Assembly (NCBI RefSeq): GCF_001660815.1
Contig: NZ_LYMI01000001.1
Location: 124,001-188,000 of the forward strand
Direction: 5' to 3'
Origin: Xanthomonas nasturtii
Lineage (GTDB): Bacteria > Pseudomonadota > Gammaproteobacteria > Xanthomonadales > Xanthomonadaceae
Length of the DNA: 64,000 bases
A program made the position numbers and the translations under genes. The notes under the pieces are model-generated. The model was given only the letters and a program-made list of their open reading frames with translations. It was not told the origin of the DNA and made no database searches. Below are positions 41,384-49,728 of this stretch, piece by piece. The first letter of the stretch is position 1. Each line of letters opens with the position of its first letter.

Positions 41384-41886
41384 GGAAAATCAAGCAGTCA
41401 GCGCTAGGGTCGGTGTTTGCGCAAGCTCCGTAACTGCATGGTAACTACAGCTGTCTACTGCGCGGTTACCAAGAGTAGCAAGCCCCTCTCTGAGTATGGG
41501 GATGCCTCGGCCTCCGGCGCTGGTCGCGGCGCCTATCGCCGTTGCCAGAGCCACCAAGCCGTCGATGCGGCAGCGGCAGCGCTGATGTGGACCGTGGTTG
41601 GCGCCGGCCCGCCGATGCGATAGCGGTGTGGTGCGCCGTCTGTGGTGACCAGCTGAGGGCGGTGGCCCGGCTGGCATTCGGGAATGCTGGGCGGCAAGGG
41701 CATAGCTTCCTGGCGCATGTCAGTCCTTGGCCTGCGCCAGCCGAACGTGGGGTAGAGCTGGCTGCTGGTCTGCGACATCGATAGCTGGGGGAGATGTTCA
41801 TCTAGTGAAGTTCGAGTCATTTGTTACTATCGCGTTAGCTGTAGGGGTGCGGCCCCATGCCGCAATGGAAGCAACAGGGGAATGGA
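41384..41886. other. Post-tRNA stretch with possible gene debris
   Basis: About 500 bp between tRNA-Arg and the lipoprotein pair. A leftward frame (41533-41820, 95 aa) ends in a hydrophobic stretch with a WWLWQRR end, and could be decayed phage or plasmid coding DNA. I do not consider it a supported gene. No duplicate of the tRNA 3' end was found downstream within the window. Confidence 0.4.
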
Positions 41887-42453
41887 ATGAAAAAGCTACT
41901 CGCCGCTGCGATCGTGATCGCGGCGCTTTCTGGCTGTGCGGCTAATCCGCCGCTCAACTTCTCTGTGCCGGGCGTAGGAGTCAGCAGCAAGAAGCTCGAT
42001 GCTGAGCTGAAGTCGCTCACGGTCACGCTAGCCCGGCCGGACGAGGCAAAGGGCAAGGTTCCGCCCGAGGCGCAGCACGAAATACCGGACATGTGGGAGA
42101 ACGCCCTGACCGAGGCGCTCAACCGGATGGCGATTTTTCGTGACGACGCACCGCGAAAGTTGAGTTTGTCGGTGAAGATCCTGGCGATCGACATACCGTC
42201 GTTCGGCGCGTCCATGACCACCAAGACCATCGCGCGCTACGAGCTGATCGATCGAGCGAATGGCAGCATCGTCTACACCCAGGACGTGAGCGCTTCGGGC
42301 ACTGTGCCGGCGGGCTATGCGTTCGCCGGCGTGATCCGCGCTCGCGAGTCTGTCAATCGCTCTGCCCAGAACAACATCGCGCTGTTCCTGCAGGCTTTGG
42401 AAACGGTCGACGTCAGCAAGCCAATGTTCCCGAGCAGCCAGGCGACCCCGTGA
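41887..42453 (+). CDS. Lipoprotein of unknown function
   Basis: A 188-aa lipoprotein. The signal peptide KKLLAAAIVIAALSGC ends in lipobox LSGC. The remainder is a mixed domain with IARYELIDRANGSIVYTQDV near the middle and a helical FLQALETVDV end. Family unknown to me. ATG at 41887 is chosen because AGGGGAA lies about six bases upstream. It overlaps the next lipoprotein gene by GTGA, so the two products are probably made together. Confidence 0.75.
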   Translation: MKKLLAAAIVIAALSGCAANPPLNFSVPGVGVSSKKLDAELKSLTVTLARPDEAKGKVPPEAQHEIPDMWENALTEALNRMAIFRDDAPRKLSLSVKILAIDIPSFGASMTTKTIARYELIDRANGSIVYTQDVSASGTVPAGYAFAGVIRARESVNRSAQNNIALFLQALETVDVSKPMFPSSQATP

Positions 42454-42905
42454 GGTCTTTCATCGCCGCGGTCATCCTCACTGCCGCAGTAGCTGGGTGC
42501 GCACCTAACGTGCGCACCGACAGCTATTCGGTGGGGTCGGTTGGTCAAGTAAATCGGACCGTTGCCGGCACGGTGATCAGTGCGCGCGCTGTTTCGATCA
42601 ATGGCACCCAGGGCGGCGGCGCGGCGGCGGGCGCGGCAGCAGGCGGCATTGCCGGCTCATCGATGGGCGGCAGTAGTCGTGCCAACGCAGTAGGAGCAGT
42701 TGGCGGGTTAGTCGCCGGCGCCATTGTCGGGGCCGCAGCTGAGCGCTCCGCATCGCAGGCGGATGGCGTGGAGTACGTCGTGCAGACCGAAAACGGTTCA
42801 CTGATGACAGTAGTGCAAGGCGCGACGCCTGCATTTGCAGCAGGCGTCCGCGTGCTTGTTCTGTACGGTTCGCCGTCCAGGCTGATCGCTGATCCTCGCA
42901 ACTGA
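42450..42905 (+). CDS. Glycine-zipper outer-membrane lipoprotein (SlyB/Pcp-like)
   Basis: A 151-aa lipoprotein with signal peptide and lipobox AVAGC (residue 17). Residues 55-100 form a two-helix glycine zipper rich in GGxxxG/AxxxG spacing, the SlyB/Pcp pattern. The C-terminus is a small beta domain (YVVQTENGSLMTVVQG). The GTG start overlaps the previous gene's stop (GTGA). Such proteins sit in the outer membrane. Confidence 0.78.
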   Translation: MRSFIAAVILTAAVAGCAPNVRTDSYSVGSVGQVNRTVAGTVISARAVSINGTQGGGAAAGAAAGGIAGSSMGGSSRANAVGAVGGLVAGAIVGAAAERSASQADGVEYVVQTENGSLMTVVQGATPAFAAGVRVLVLYGSPSRLIADPRN

Positions 42906-43000
42906 TCGGCAGCACCTGACTGGGCGAATGCGTAAATAGGCCAGTGCGGACCCACTTACGTTGGAAGAACCTTCGAAAAATTTTAATTTAGGGCTGACTC

Positions 43001-43246
43001 ATGGAACTGATCTATTTCGCAGCTGCGATCTTCGGCCTTGTGCTGTCGGTATTGTGGCTGCTGGTGCCGTTCGCTGTTTTTGGTATCAAACCGTTACTGG
43101 GACAACTGCTGGCGGAGCAGCGCAAGACGAACACTGCACTGGCGACAATGTCGCAGCAGCTTCACTTTATTGCTCAGCGTCTGGATGGTGCGGGGCAGCC
43201 GACGTCTCAAGTCATCCAGCCTATGGGAAGTGAATTGCCAAGGTAG
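43001..43246 (+). CDS. Small single-TM membrane protein
   Basis: An 81-aa protein: one N-terminal TM segment (LIYFAAAIFGLVLSVLWLLV), a second short hydrophobic patch (PFAVFGI), then a helical cytoplasmic region (LLAEQRKTNTALATMSQQL). An AGGG ribosome site lies about eight bases upstream. Unknown function; it lies 95 bp after the lipoprotein pair and may belong to the same island. Confidence 0.65.
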   Translation: MELIYFAAAIFGLVLSVLWLLVPFAVFGIKPLLGQLLAEQRKTNTALATMSQQLHFIAQRLDGAGQPTSQVIQPMGSELPR

Positions 43247-43449
43247 GACCTGGCAGCCCGAACGATCTAAGCATGGGCGACTAGACTCGCCCGCAATGCA
43301 AGAACGCCACCGGGGCGGGCCTCGATCTTTAGGCGATCGCGTGACGTCCTCATCACCTGACTCCTCGTGGCAATGGGGGCCATGCCGGCGAAGTCGCTAC
43401 TGCACGATGCGCCTGTTCAGCGGGATCTGATGCGAACTGCCAGAATCAC

Positions 43450-43896
43450 TCACCGATGCCGCACCACACGGACCGCCACCGGTCGCGCAAACTTGTCCAT
43501 CGCCACCGTCGAAATACGGCTGTGGCGCAGCAAGCTGCCGAGTTGTTCGGGAGCGCCCAGGCGCTTGTCGACCTCCGGTTCGGCGACGGTGCCGGGGCGT
43601 TTGCGCTTGTCGGCCTTGGCAAAACGCAGGCGGTTGTATTCGGCCCAGCCGACCGTGGTGATGGCGGCCATCAACGCGATCACCGGCAGTGCGCCGAGGG
43701 CGAACGGGTCGATCGCGTTGTGCTTCAGGTACAGCTCGGTGTACGCGCTGCGCAGGCCGAAGAACCAGGCGATCAGCGTTGCCAGTGGTGCCCACAGGTA
43801 GAAGTAGACCATCCAGGCGCCGGCGGTGGCGGCGCCGTAGGCGAGGCGCCGCGAGCGGCCAAGGCGTTGCGGCAGGTTGATGATGGGCGGTGTCAT
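43450..43896 (-). CDS. pgaD: Poly-beta-1,6-N-acetylglucosamine synthesis protein PgaD
   Basis: A 148-aa inner-membrane protein with two TM helices (about 20-50 and 70-95) and a cytoplasmic tail. The pattern LAYGAATAGAWMVYFYLWAPLATLIAWFFGLR is typical of PgaD/HmsS. PgaD pairs with PgaC to form the synthase, which c-di-GMP activates in E. coli. It overlaps pgaC by ATGA and is the last gene of the operon. Confidence 0.85.
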   Translation of the reverse strand: MTPPIINLPQRLGRSRRLAYGAATAGAWMVYFYLWAPLATLIAWFFGLRSAYTELYLKHNAIDPFALGALPVIALMAAITTVGWAEYNRLRFAKADKRKRPGTVAEPEVDKRLGAPEQLGSLLRHSRISTVAMDKFARPVAVRVVRHR

Positions 43897-45146
43897 TGGA
43901 TTCCTCGGTCGGGGCTTTTCCAGTGGGCGCGCTTGTTGCGACGTGCGAGCAGGGCGCGTGGGAAGGCGATGACGGCGGTGAGCATGCCGATCATCCAGAA
44001 CGCGGCGGGGTACCAGATCACCCAGAAGAACTGGCGGGCCAGGCCTTTTTCGTAGCGGCGTTCGATCATCAGGCTGGTGCCGAACTGCAGCAGGCAAACC
44101 ACGGCCAGGACCAGGCCATGCCAGCGCGGCAGGATGGTGTCGACATACAACGCAGGTGGCAGCGCGATGAACTTGCCGAGCAGCCACAGCACGATGATCA
44201 GCAACATGGTGTACGCCCAGGCCAGGCTCAGCGCGTATTCCAGCAGCACCGCCCACATGCGCCGGCTGCGCCAGGCCAGTGCGCGGCGGCCATGGCTCAG
44301 CAATACTTCGACGCCGCCGCGCGCCCAGCGCAGGCGCTGCATCCACAGGCCGCGAAAGGTTTCCGGCATCAGGATCCAGCACAGCGCATTCGGTTCGTAA
44401 CGGATATCCCAGCCGTCCAGCTGCAGGCGCCAGGAGATGTCGATGTCTTCGGTGACCATGTTGTCGGACCAGAAGCCGACGTGGTGCAGCGCCGAACGGC
44501 GGAACGCGCAGATCACGCCGGAGACGGTGAACAGCCGCCCGTACACTCGCTGCGCGCGTTTGATCAGGCCGACGATGGCGGAGAATTCCCCCACCTGCAT
44601 GCGGCCCATCAGCGTGGTGCGGTTGCGCACGCGTGGGTTGCCGGTGACGCCGCCGACGCGCGGGCCGGAGACCAGGTGGCCGACCATCCAGCGTGTCGCA
44701 TTGGGGTCCAGAATCGCGTCGGCATCCACACACACCAGGTAATCCGAGCGTGCGGCCAGCGTGCCGACTCGCAATGCGTTGGCCTTGCCGTGGTTCTGCT
44801 CCAGATGTACCACGCGCAGGCGTGGGTGCTGGTGGGTGAGGTCGTCGAGCACTTCGGCCGTGCGGTCGGTGCTGCCGTCGTTGATCGCAATGATCTCGAA
44901 GTCTGCGTATTGCTGCGCGCTCATCGCCGCGATGGTTTCGGCAACGTGCTTGGCCTCGTTGTAGCAAGGCATCAGGATCGAGACGAACGGCTCGCTGGCC
45001 ATCGGCGGTGGCTTGAATGGGCCGGGCGTGCCGCGTTCACGACGCAGGTAGTAGTAGATGCCGCCGATCATCCAGAAGAACGCCATGATGATCGGGTAAT
45101 AAAACGCAAAGTTGAACAGGGCGGCCAATAAGCGGCTGGTCGTCAT
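43893..45146 (-). CDS. pgaC: Poly-beta-1,6-GlcNAc synthase (GT2)
   Basis: A 417-aa processive GT2 in the inner membrane. One N-terminal TM helix, then the GT domain (about 50-290): SILMPCYNEA, INDGSTDRT, VDADAIL (DxD), VTEDIDISWRLQ (TED), QRLRWARGG (Q/RxxRW). Three further TM helices at the C-terminus. It polymerises UDP-GlcNAc. It starts 3 bp after pgaB. In Xanthomonas the equivalent locus is known as xag (from memory). Confidence 0.93.
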   Translation of the reverse strand: MTTSRLLAALFNFAFYYPIIMAFFWMIGGIYYYLRRERGTPGPFKPPPMASEPFVSILMPCYNEAKHVAETIAAMSAQQYADFEIIAINDGSTDRTAEVLDDLTHQHPRLRVVHLEQNHGKANALRVGTLAARSDYLVCVDADAILDPNATRWMVGHLVSGPRVGGVTGNPRVRNRTTLMGRMQVGEFSAIVGLIKRAQRVYGRLFTVSGVICAFRRSALHHVGFWSDNMVTEDIDISWRLQLDGWDIRYEPNALCWILMPETFRGLWMQRLRWARGGVEVLLSHGRRALAWRSRRMWAVLLEYALSLAWAYTMLLIIVLWLLGKFIALPPALYVDTILPRWHGLVLAVVCLLQFGTSLMIERRYEKGLARQFFWVIWYPAAFWMIGMLTAVIAFPRALLARRNKRAHWKSPDRGIQ

Positions 45147-45149
45147 CGG

Positions 45150-47033
45150 TCATCGCTCGATATAGGGGAATTGGCGAGCCGAGATGGCCTCGCGCGCTTC
45201 CGGCAGAGACGGATGACCACCGATGAAATCGTCGGGGTAATACGCCAGGTGACGCACGCCGGCTGCCAGCAGCAGCTGGCTGTGCGCAAGCAACACACCG
45301 TCGGGCAGCGGCTTGCCGCTACGCCAATCGACCGTCTGCAGTTCGAAGATGGTCTTGTCGAAACCGCGCGGTTGCTGGCCGACGCGCTTGGCCAGTTGGG
45401 TGAGCCAGGCACTCGGGTCGTTGGCTTGTTCCATGTACGGCATCGCCATCAGTGCGGTGTAGTCGTAGGCGTTGGCAAACGCCTCCAGACGCTGCGCGAA
45501 CCAGGCTTCGCTGTGCGGTTCCAGCACCGGCTGCGCGAACAGGTTGCGCACCGTCACCAGCTTCGGGCGCCAGCGCTCGGCCGCGGCTTTCAGTTCCTGC
45601 GTAAAGCCGATCAGTTCCCGGGTGCGCCTGGCCGGGTCGCCATTGCCGTAGGCCGGTATTTCGTCGTCGCGCAGGTAGGCATCGTCGTGGAACAGCAGGC
45701 CTTCGAAGTAGGTATTTGCGGCGAGGTCTTCGTAGATGTCCGCCACCAACGCACGCGTGCGCGGGTTGCCTGGATCCAGGCGCGGCACATCCTTGGGGTC
45801 GTTGCCGCGAATCTGCAACGCGGCTTGTTGCTGCGCATCCGGCAGGTGGAAGCCAAGCACCGGCAGCCAGGCGAACACGCGCACGCCGGCACGGGTACGC
45901 AGCTGCCAGGCGACACGCCCGAACAGGTCTGCGCGCACCGGTAGATGGCGGTTGGGGAAATACAGCGCGTCTGCAGCGCCATCGCCATCCGGGTCGGCGA
46001 AGGCTTGCAAAAACACGTGGCTGGGGCCGATGTCCTTGACCCGCTGCACCAGCACATCGAGGTTGCGCGCCAGCTGCGCCGGGTCCGGGTCGTAGACGTA
46101 ATCCAGGTCGATCTGGATCGCACGCACGCCATCGCGCGACAGGTCGCGCCGCAGTTCGCCGGCCAGATCGCGCACGTCGGGGTTGTTGAACAGCAGCAGG
46201 CGACCCAGGCTGGCCAGCGATTGGCCATCCACCCGGTCGCGGCCTTGCTGGCCGATATCGGCTTCGTGCGAACGGCCTTCCAGGTCGAAGCTGAGCGTCA
46301 TGCCCAGGCGTGCGGCGATCTGGTTGCTGGCCCGGTTGTAGGCGGCATACGGCCACACCATGGCGCGCGGCGGCTTGCCCAGATGCGCCACGATGGCGTC
46401 GCGGCTGTGGCGCAGATCGGTCTCGATACGCTGGCGATAATCGGCTTCGCTTTCGTAGCCGTTGCCTGCGTCCCAGCGCCGCGTGACCGCTGCCGGGGTT
46501 TGATTGCCGAACGGGTTGCCGGCGATTCCCTTATGCAGGTCATCGCTATGCGAGCCGACTTCGATCAGGCCGCTGTCCTGCATCTCGCGCAACTGCGCCC
46601 AGGTGACGAAATCGTCGCGGGTAAAATCGCGTGGGCCATAGGGCACCACCTGCCCAGCAGGCAGTTCCACCCAACGCGTCACTGGCGCCACCAATGCAGG
46701 GTAGCCGTAGGCCTGCAACAACGGAAACACCCGCGTATAGACGCTGCGCAAGCCATCGTCGAAGGTAAGCAGCACCGGGCGCGAGGGCAGGGCGCGCCTG
46801 CCGGCACGTGCGTCGAGCACCTGCTGCACGCTCACCGGGTGGTAGGCATGCGAACGCAGCCAGTCCAGGTGCGCAGCGAAATTACTGGTGGACACCGCAT
46901 AGCGGTCCGGGTCGCCCTTGGCCGCGACGTCGTCGCGAATATCGTGGTAGCTGAGCACCAGCAGGCCTGCCTGCGCCGACGAAGCAAACGTCATCAGCAG
47001 CAATGCGACCAGCAGCAGCGGCAGGCGGATCAC
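45150..47033 (-). CDS. pgaB: Poly-beta-1,6-GlcNAc N-deacetylase
   Basis: A 627-aa envelope enzyme. Signal peptide IRLPLLLVALLLMTFASSAQA; no lipobox Cys is seen, unlike E. coli PgaB. The polysaccharide deacetylase domain (about 25-270) has LSYHDI, LLTFDDG and EVGSHSDDLH metal-site motifs. The C-terminal glycan-binding domain (about 290-620) has QIDLDYVYD and LFHDDAYL. GTG at 47033 overlaps the pgaA stop (GTGA) and has GGGGAGG six bases upstream, making it better than ATG at 47048. Confidence 0.92.
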   Translation of the reverse strand: MIRLPLLLVALLLMTFASSAQAGLLVLSYHDIRDDVAAKGDPDRYAVSTSNFAAHLDWLRSHAYHPVSVQQVLDARAGRRALPSRPVLLTFDDGLRSVYTRVFPLLQAYGYPALVAPVTRWVELPAGQVVPYGPRDFTRDDFVTWAQLREMQDSGLIEVGSHSDDLHKGIAGNPFGNQTPAAVTRRWDAGNGYESEADYRQRIETDLRHSRDAIVAHLGKPPRAMVWPYAAYNRASNQIAARLGMTLSFDLEGRSHEADIGQQGRDRVDGQSLASLGRLLLFNNPDVRDLAGELRRDLSRDGVRAIQIDLDYVYDPDPAQLARNLDVLVQRVKDIGPSHVFLQAFADPDGDGAADALYFPNRHLPVRADLFGRVAWQLRTRAGVRVFAWLPVLGFHLPDAQQQAALQIRGNDPKDVPRLDPGNPRTRALVADIYEDLAANTYFEGLLFHDDAYLRDDEIPAYGNGDPARRTRELIGFTQELKAAAERWRPKLVTVRNLFAQPVLEPHSEAWFAQRLEAFANAYDYTALMAMPYMEQANDPSAWLTQLAKRVGQQPRGFDKTIFELQTVDWRSGKPLPDGVLLAHSQLLLAAGVRHLAYYPDDFIGGHPSLPEAREAISARQFPYIER

Positions 47034-49129
47034 GGCGTACCTCCCCATCGGAAATCCAGGTCCAATCCAAGTTGTTGTTCGCGCTGGCCGTCGTAGACCG
47101 GGCGCGACCAACTCACGCCGTAGCTCAATGCGCTGCCATCGCCCAGCGACCACAGGTGGCGATAGGCCACCGCAGGCACCCAGCGGCTACCGAAGCCGGT
47201 TTGATAGGTCGGCCCGGCGGTCACTTCAAATCGCTGCCGAAACGCGTCGTCGTAACGGCGCCAGCCGATCTGTTCGATGCGCACGCCGGCGGCCACGCTC
47301 GCATTGCGGCGTGGATTGAAGTAATTGACCACGCGGTCGTCTTCGGCGCGCCCGGCCGATGCGGCGAACAGGCCATCGACCAGGACATGCGGGTTGGCCC
47401 ATAGGCGTTGGCTGCCGGAAAGGTCCAATTGTTCGCGTCGATTGCCGTCGCTGTAGCGCAACTGGCGTGCCTGCAGATCCCAGCGGCTTTCGTCGCTGGG
47501 CGTCCAGCGCACGGCGGCGCCGATGCTGTCGCCGGTAATGCCCAGGCGGCGCGCCTGCAGCGAGGCTTCCGGGTCGCGTGTGCGCCAGGCGAGGCTGCCG
47601 TACCACGCATCGGAAAAGCGCCAGCCGGCATCCAGTGCCCAGGCAGTGCCGTCGCGATCGAAATCGTCCAACGCCCGGCCGCCGTATGCGCTGAAGTCCA
47701 GGCGGTCGTAGCGGTAATGCGTGCCCAGCCAGAAACTGCGGTAACGCACGCGCGTGTCCTGGAAATCGGCCCAGTCGTCGCGTGCACGCAGACCGACGCG
47801 CCAGCGCTCGCCCAGCAATGGCGATTCGGCTTCCAGCAGTGAGCTTCCGAAATGATTGCCGAGCGGCGAGGTGCTGTTGGTCAGCGTGTCGTTCTCGCTG
47901 CGCCCCCAGGCATGGCTCAGGTGCACCTGCCAGCCGCGTTGACGTTCCAGCGATGCGCCAAGCCGTTGCAGGCCGGCGTCGTCGGGATATTCCTGCTGCA
48001 GCGATGCGAACCCGGCATCGGCCAGATCCAGGCGGTCGAGATCGCGTTGCGCCTCCACCACGCCGCTGCGCGCCTGCTTCTGATGCGGATCCAGCGTCAG
48101 CGCCATCTGATTGCGCTGCAGTGCCCGCGTGGTCTGGCCGCGCCGCGCTTGGATCGATGCCAATGCCGCCTGCAGTTCCGCGTTGTCCGGGCCGATGGAC
48201 ACGCGCTCGCGCAGCAATGCGTCCGCGCCACGGTTGTCGTTGGCCGCAGAGCGTGCGGTAGCCAGGGCGATATCGGCGCTGAAGCGGTCCCAGTTTTCGT
48301 AGCCGCTGGTGGCGCCTTCGCGACGCGGCCACGGTGCCTGGGTTGCCGCCAGGTGTTCGAACAATGGCATGGCTTCGTCGAAGCGTTCCTGCTCCAGCAA
48401 TGCATAGCCCAGCAGCAACTGCGTATTGAAGTCGTCCGGTGTGTGCTGCAACGCTTGGCGAAGCACGCTTTCGGCTTCGGCAGGGCGGCGCAACCCCATC
48501 AGCGAATCGCCTACCGTTGGCAGCACGTAGCTCGGCATGTCGATGCCTTCTGCACGCAGCGCCTGATAGCTGGCGACCACCTCGCGGTGCCGCTGGCGTT
48601 GATTGAGCGCGACCAGGTGATCGATGCGCAGCCGCGTCGCTTCCCGCGCGACTTGCGCTGGTGCTTGGTGCTGGATGCGGGCCGCGTTGACCAGCGCCTG
48701 ATCGGTTTCGGCGTAACGGTGCGCAGCATCCACCGGCTCGGCGCTGGCCCAGCCGATCATGCGTGCGACGCGATCGTTTTCCAGGCGATCGCGCTCTTGC
48801 TGCGAAAACCAGTCCGGGTGCCGCCACATCGCCTCGGCAGCAAGCTGGGCGCTGCCGAGGTCGCTGAGCGTCAGCGCACGCATCGTGTAGGCGCCTCTGT
48901 CGCGCGGGTCGGCACGCAAGACCCGCTCGTAGATGGCCAGGGCATCCGCATAGCGTTGCTGGCCGCGAAGTTGCTCGGCCTGCTGCATGGGCGTGAGGGC
49001 AGTGGAGGCGCCAGTCACTTCTGCAGACCGCACTTCACCGCCGTGCGCCTGGGGCACACATGCGGCAAATAAAGCGAGGCTGAGCAGGGGAGTGAGTGCG
49101 CCTGTACGGTCAGGACGACCGTGCTGCAC
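47030..49129 (-). CDS. pgaA: Poly-beta-1,6-GlcNAc export porin
   Basis: A 699-aa outer-membrane porin. Signal peptide at the start (LTPLLSLALFAACVPQAHG). TPR region at about 45-400 (AEQLRGQQRYADALAIYERVLRADPRD and further repeats). A beta-barrel at about 420-699 ends in LGLDLDFRWGG. This TPR-plus-barrel layout is diagnostic of PgaA/HmsH. GTG at 49129 is assumed; no strong ribosome site is seen, and the ATG at 49139 is out of frame. It is first in a four-gene operon with 3-4 bp junctions. Confidence 0.9.
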   Translation of the reverse strand: MQHGRPDRTGALTPLLSLALFAACVPQAHGGEVRSAEVTGASTALTPMQQAEQLRGQQRYADALAIYERVLRADPRDRGAYTMRALTLSDLGSAQLAAEAMWRHPDWFSQQERDRLENDRVARMIGWASAEPVDAAHRYAETDQALVNAARIQHQAPAQVAREATRLRIDHLVALNQRQRHREVVASYQALRAEGIDMPSYVLPTVGDSLMGLRRPAEAESVLRQALQHTPDDFNTQLLLGYALLEQERFDEAMPLFEHLAATQAPWPRREGATSGYENWDRFSADIALATARSAANDNRGADALLRERVSIGPDNAELQAALASIQARRGQTTRALQRNQMALTLDPHQKQARSGVVEAQRDLDRLDLADAGFASLQQEYPDDAGLQRLGASLERQRGWQVHLSHAWGRSENDTLTNSTSPLGNHFGSSLLEAESPLLGERWRVGLRARDDWADFQDTRVRYRSFWLGTHYRYDRLDFSAYGGRALDDFDRDGTAWALDAGWRFSDAWYGSLAWRTRDPEASLQARRLGITGDSIGAAVRWTPSDESRWDLQARQLRYSDGNRREQLDLSGSQRLWANPHVLVDGLFAASAGRAEDDRVVNYFNPRRNASVAAGVRIEQIGWRRYDDAFRQRFEVTAGPTYQTGFGSRWVPAVAYRHLWSLGDGSALSYGVSWSRPVYDGQREQQLGLDLDFRWGGTP

Positions 49130-49161
49130 GTGATTGCATGAACGAGGGAAGGGAGAGATTC

Positions 49162-49359
49162 ATGAGCGATCCTGGCTATGAAGTCCGGCGATACTGGGTA
49201 TGCCTCTGTAAAGAGAGTGTCATCACAGTGTGGATGAGATGTTCATTGCTCCAGTCTGCTTGTCATAGGCGCTGGGTGTCCTGGCCATGTTTGAAGCGCG
49301 ACGCAGAGCCTGAAAAATTGGCGACTGAGGTGTCCCAATGCCGGGTGTTCACGCCATAA
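49162..49359 (+). CDS. Possible small Cys-containing protein (doubtful)
   Basis: A 65-codon frame (MSDPGYEVRRYWVCLCKES start) with a good purine-rich site GGGAGAG just before its ATG and five Cys residues. No family is recognised. It lies in the pga/cdi control region and could be chance. Confidence 0.2.
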   Translation: MSDPGYEVRRYWVCLCKESVITVWMRCSLLQSACHRRWVSWPCLKRDAEPEKLATEVSQCRVFTP

Positions 49360-49525
49360 ATTTCATCTATTTTTAACAAATAGGTCAAGTCAAGAGCTGC
49401 TTCATATGCCTGCAAGGTCATCCGTCAGATTGCTTTTTTATTAGCGCGATTGCGGACGTTGGGATCAATAAGGCCTTCGATGGCACACACAGTGATGCGA
49501 TCAAGCGGGCAGCAATTCTTTTTTT

Positions 49526-49541
49526 AGTGATTTTCATCACG
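49526..49541. promoter_or_regulatory. CRP/Clp-like binding site upstream of the TPS transporter
   Basis: AGTGA-TTTTCA-TCACG matches the CRP-family consensus TGTGA-N6-TCACA at 8 of 10 positions with the right spacing. Xanthomonads use the CRP-like Clp for surface and virulence genes. The site lies about 190 bp before cdiB. Binding is inferred. Confidence 0.45.
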
Positions 49542-49728
49542 AAAATGGAAGGGTCAGGGTTTTCTTACAGGGTGGCCCCTACACGCTGCGTTGACCGTTT
49601 CTTAACGTTCCCTCACAGTCGCACCGCATTGCAGCGTGCCGACGGGTTGTGCCGCCGTTTTGGTGGCCAGGCGCGCTGATGCGGGTGACGGCGCCAGTCC
49701 GGCGGCCGCCGCACAGGGGGCAGGACAG

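Larger units (their letters stand above)
49130..49728. other. Regulatory region between the pga operon and the two-partner secretion genes
   Basis: About 600 bp, AT-rich between 49360 and 49540. It must hold the outward promoters of both surface systems. It contains a CRP-like site (49526-49541) and one weak small open frame (49162-49359). Confidence 0.6.

Noticed and set aside
41384..43450. Second attachment site (duplicate of the tRNA-Arg 3' end)
   Set aside because: No repeat of the tRNA 3' sequence is visible within this interval, so an intact integrated element cannot be claimed.
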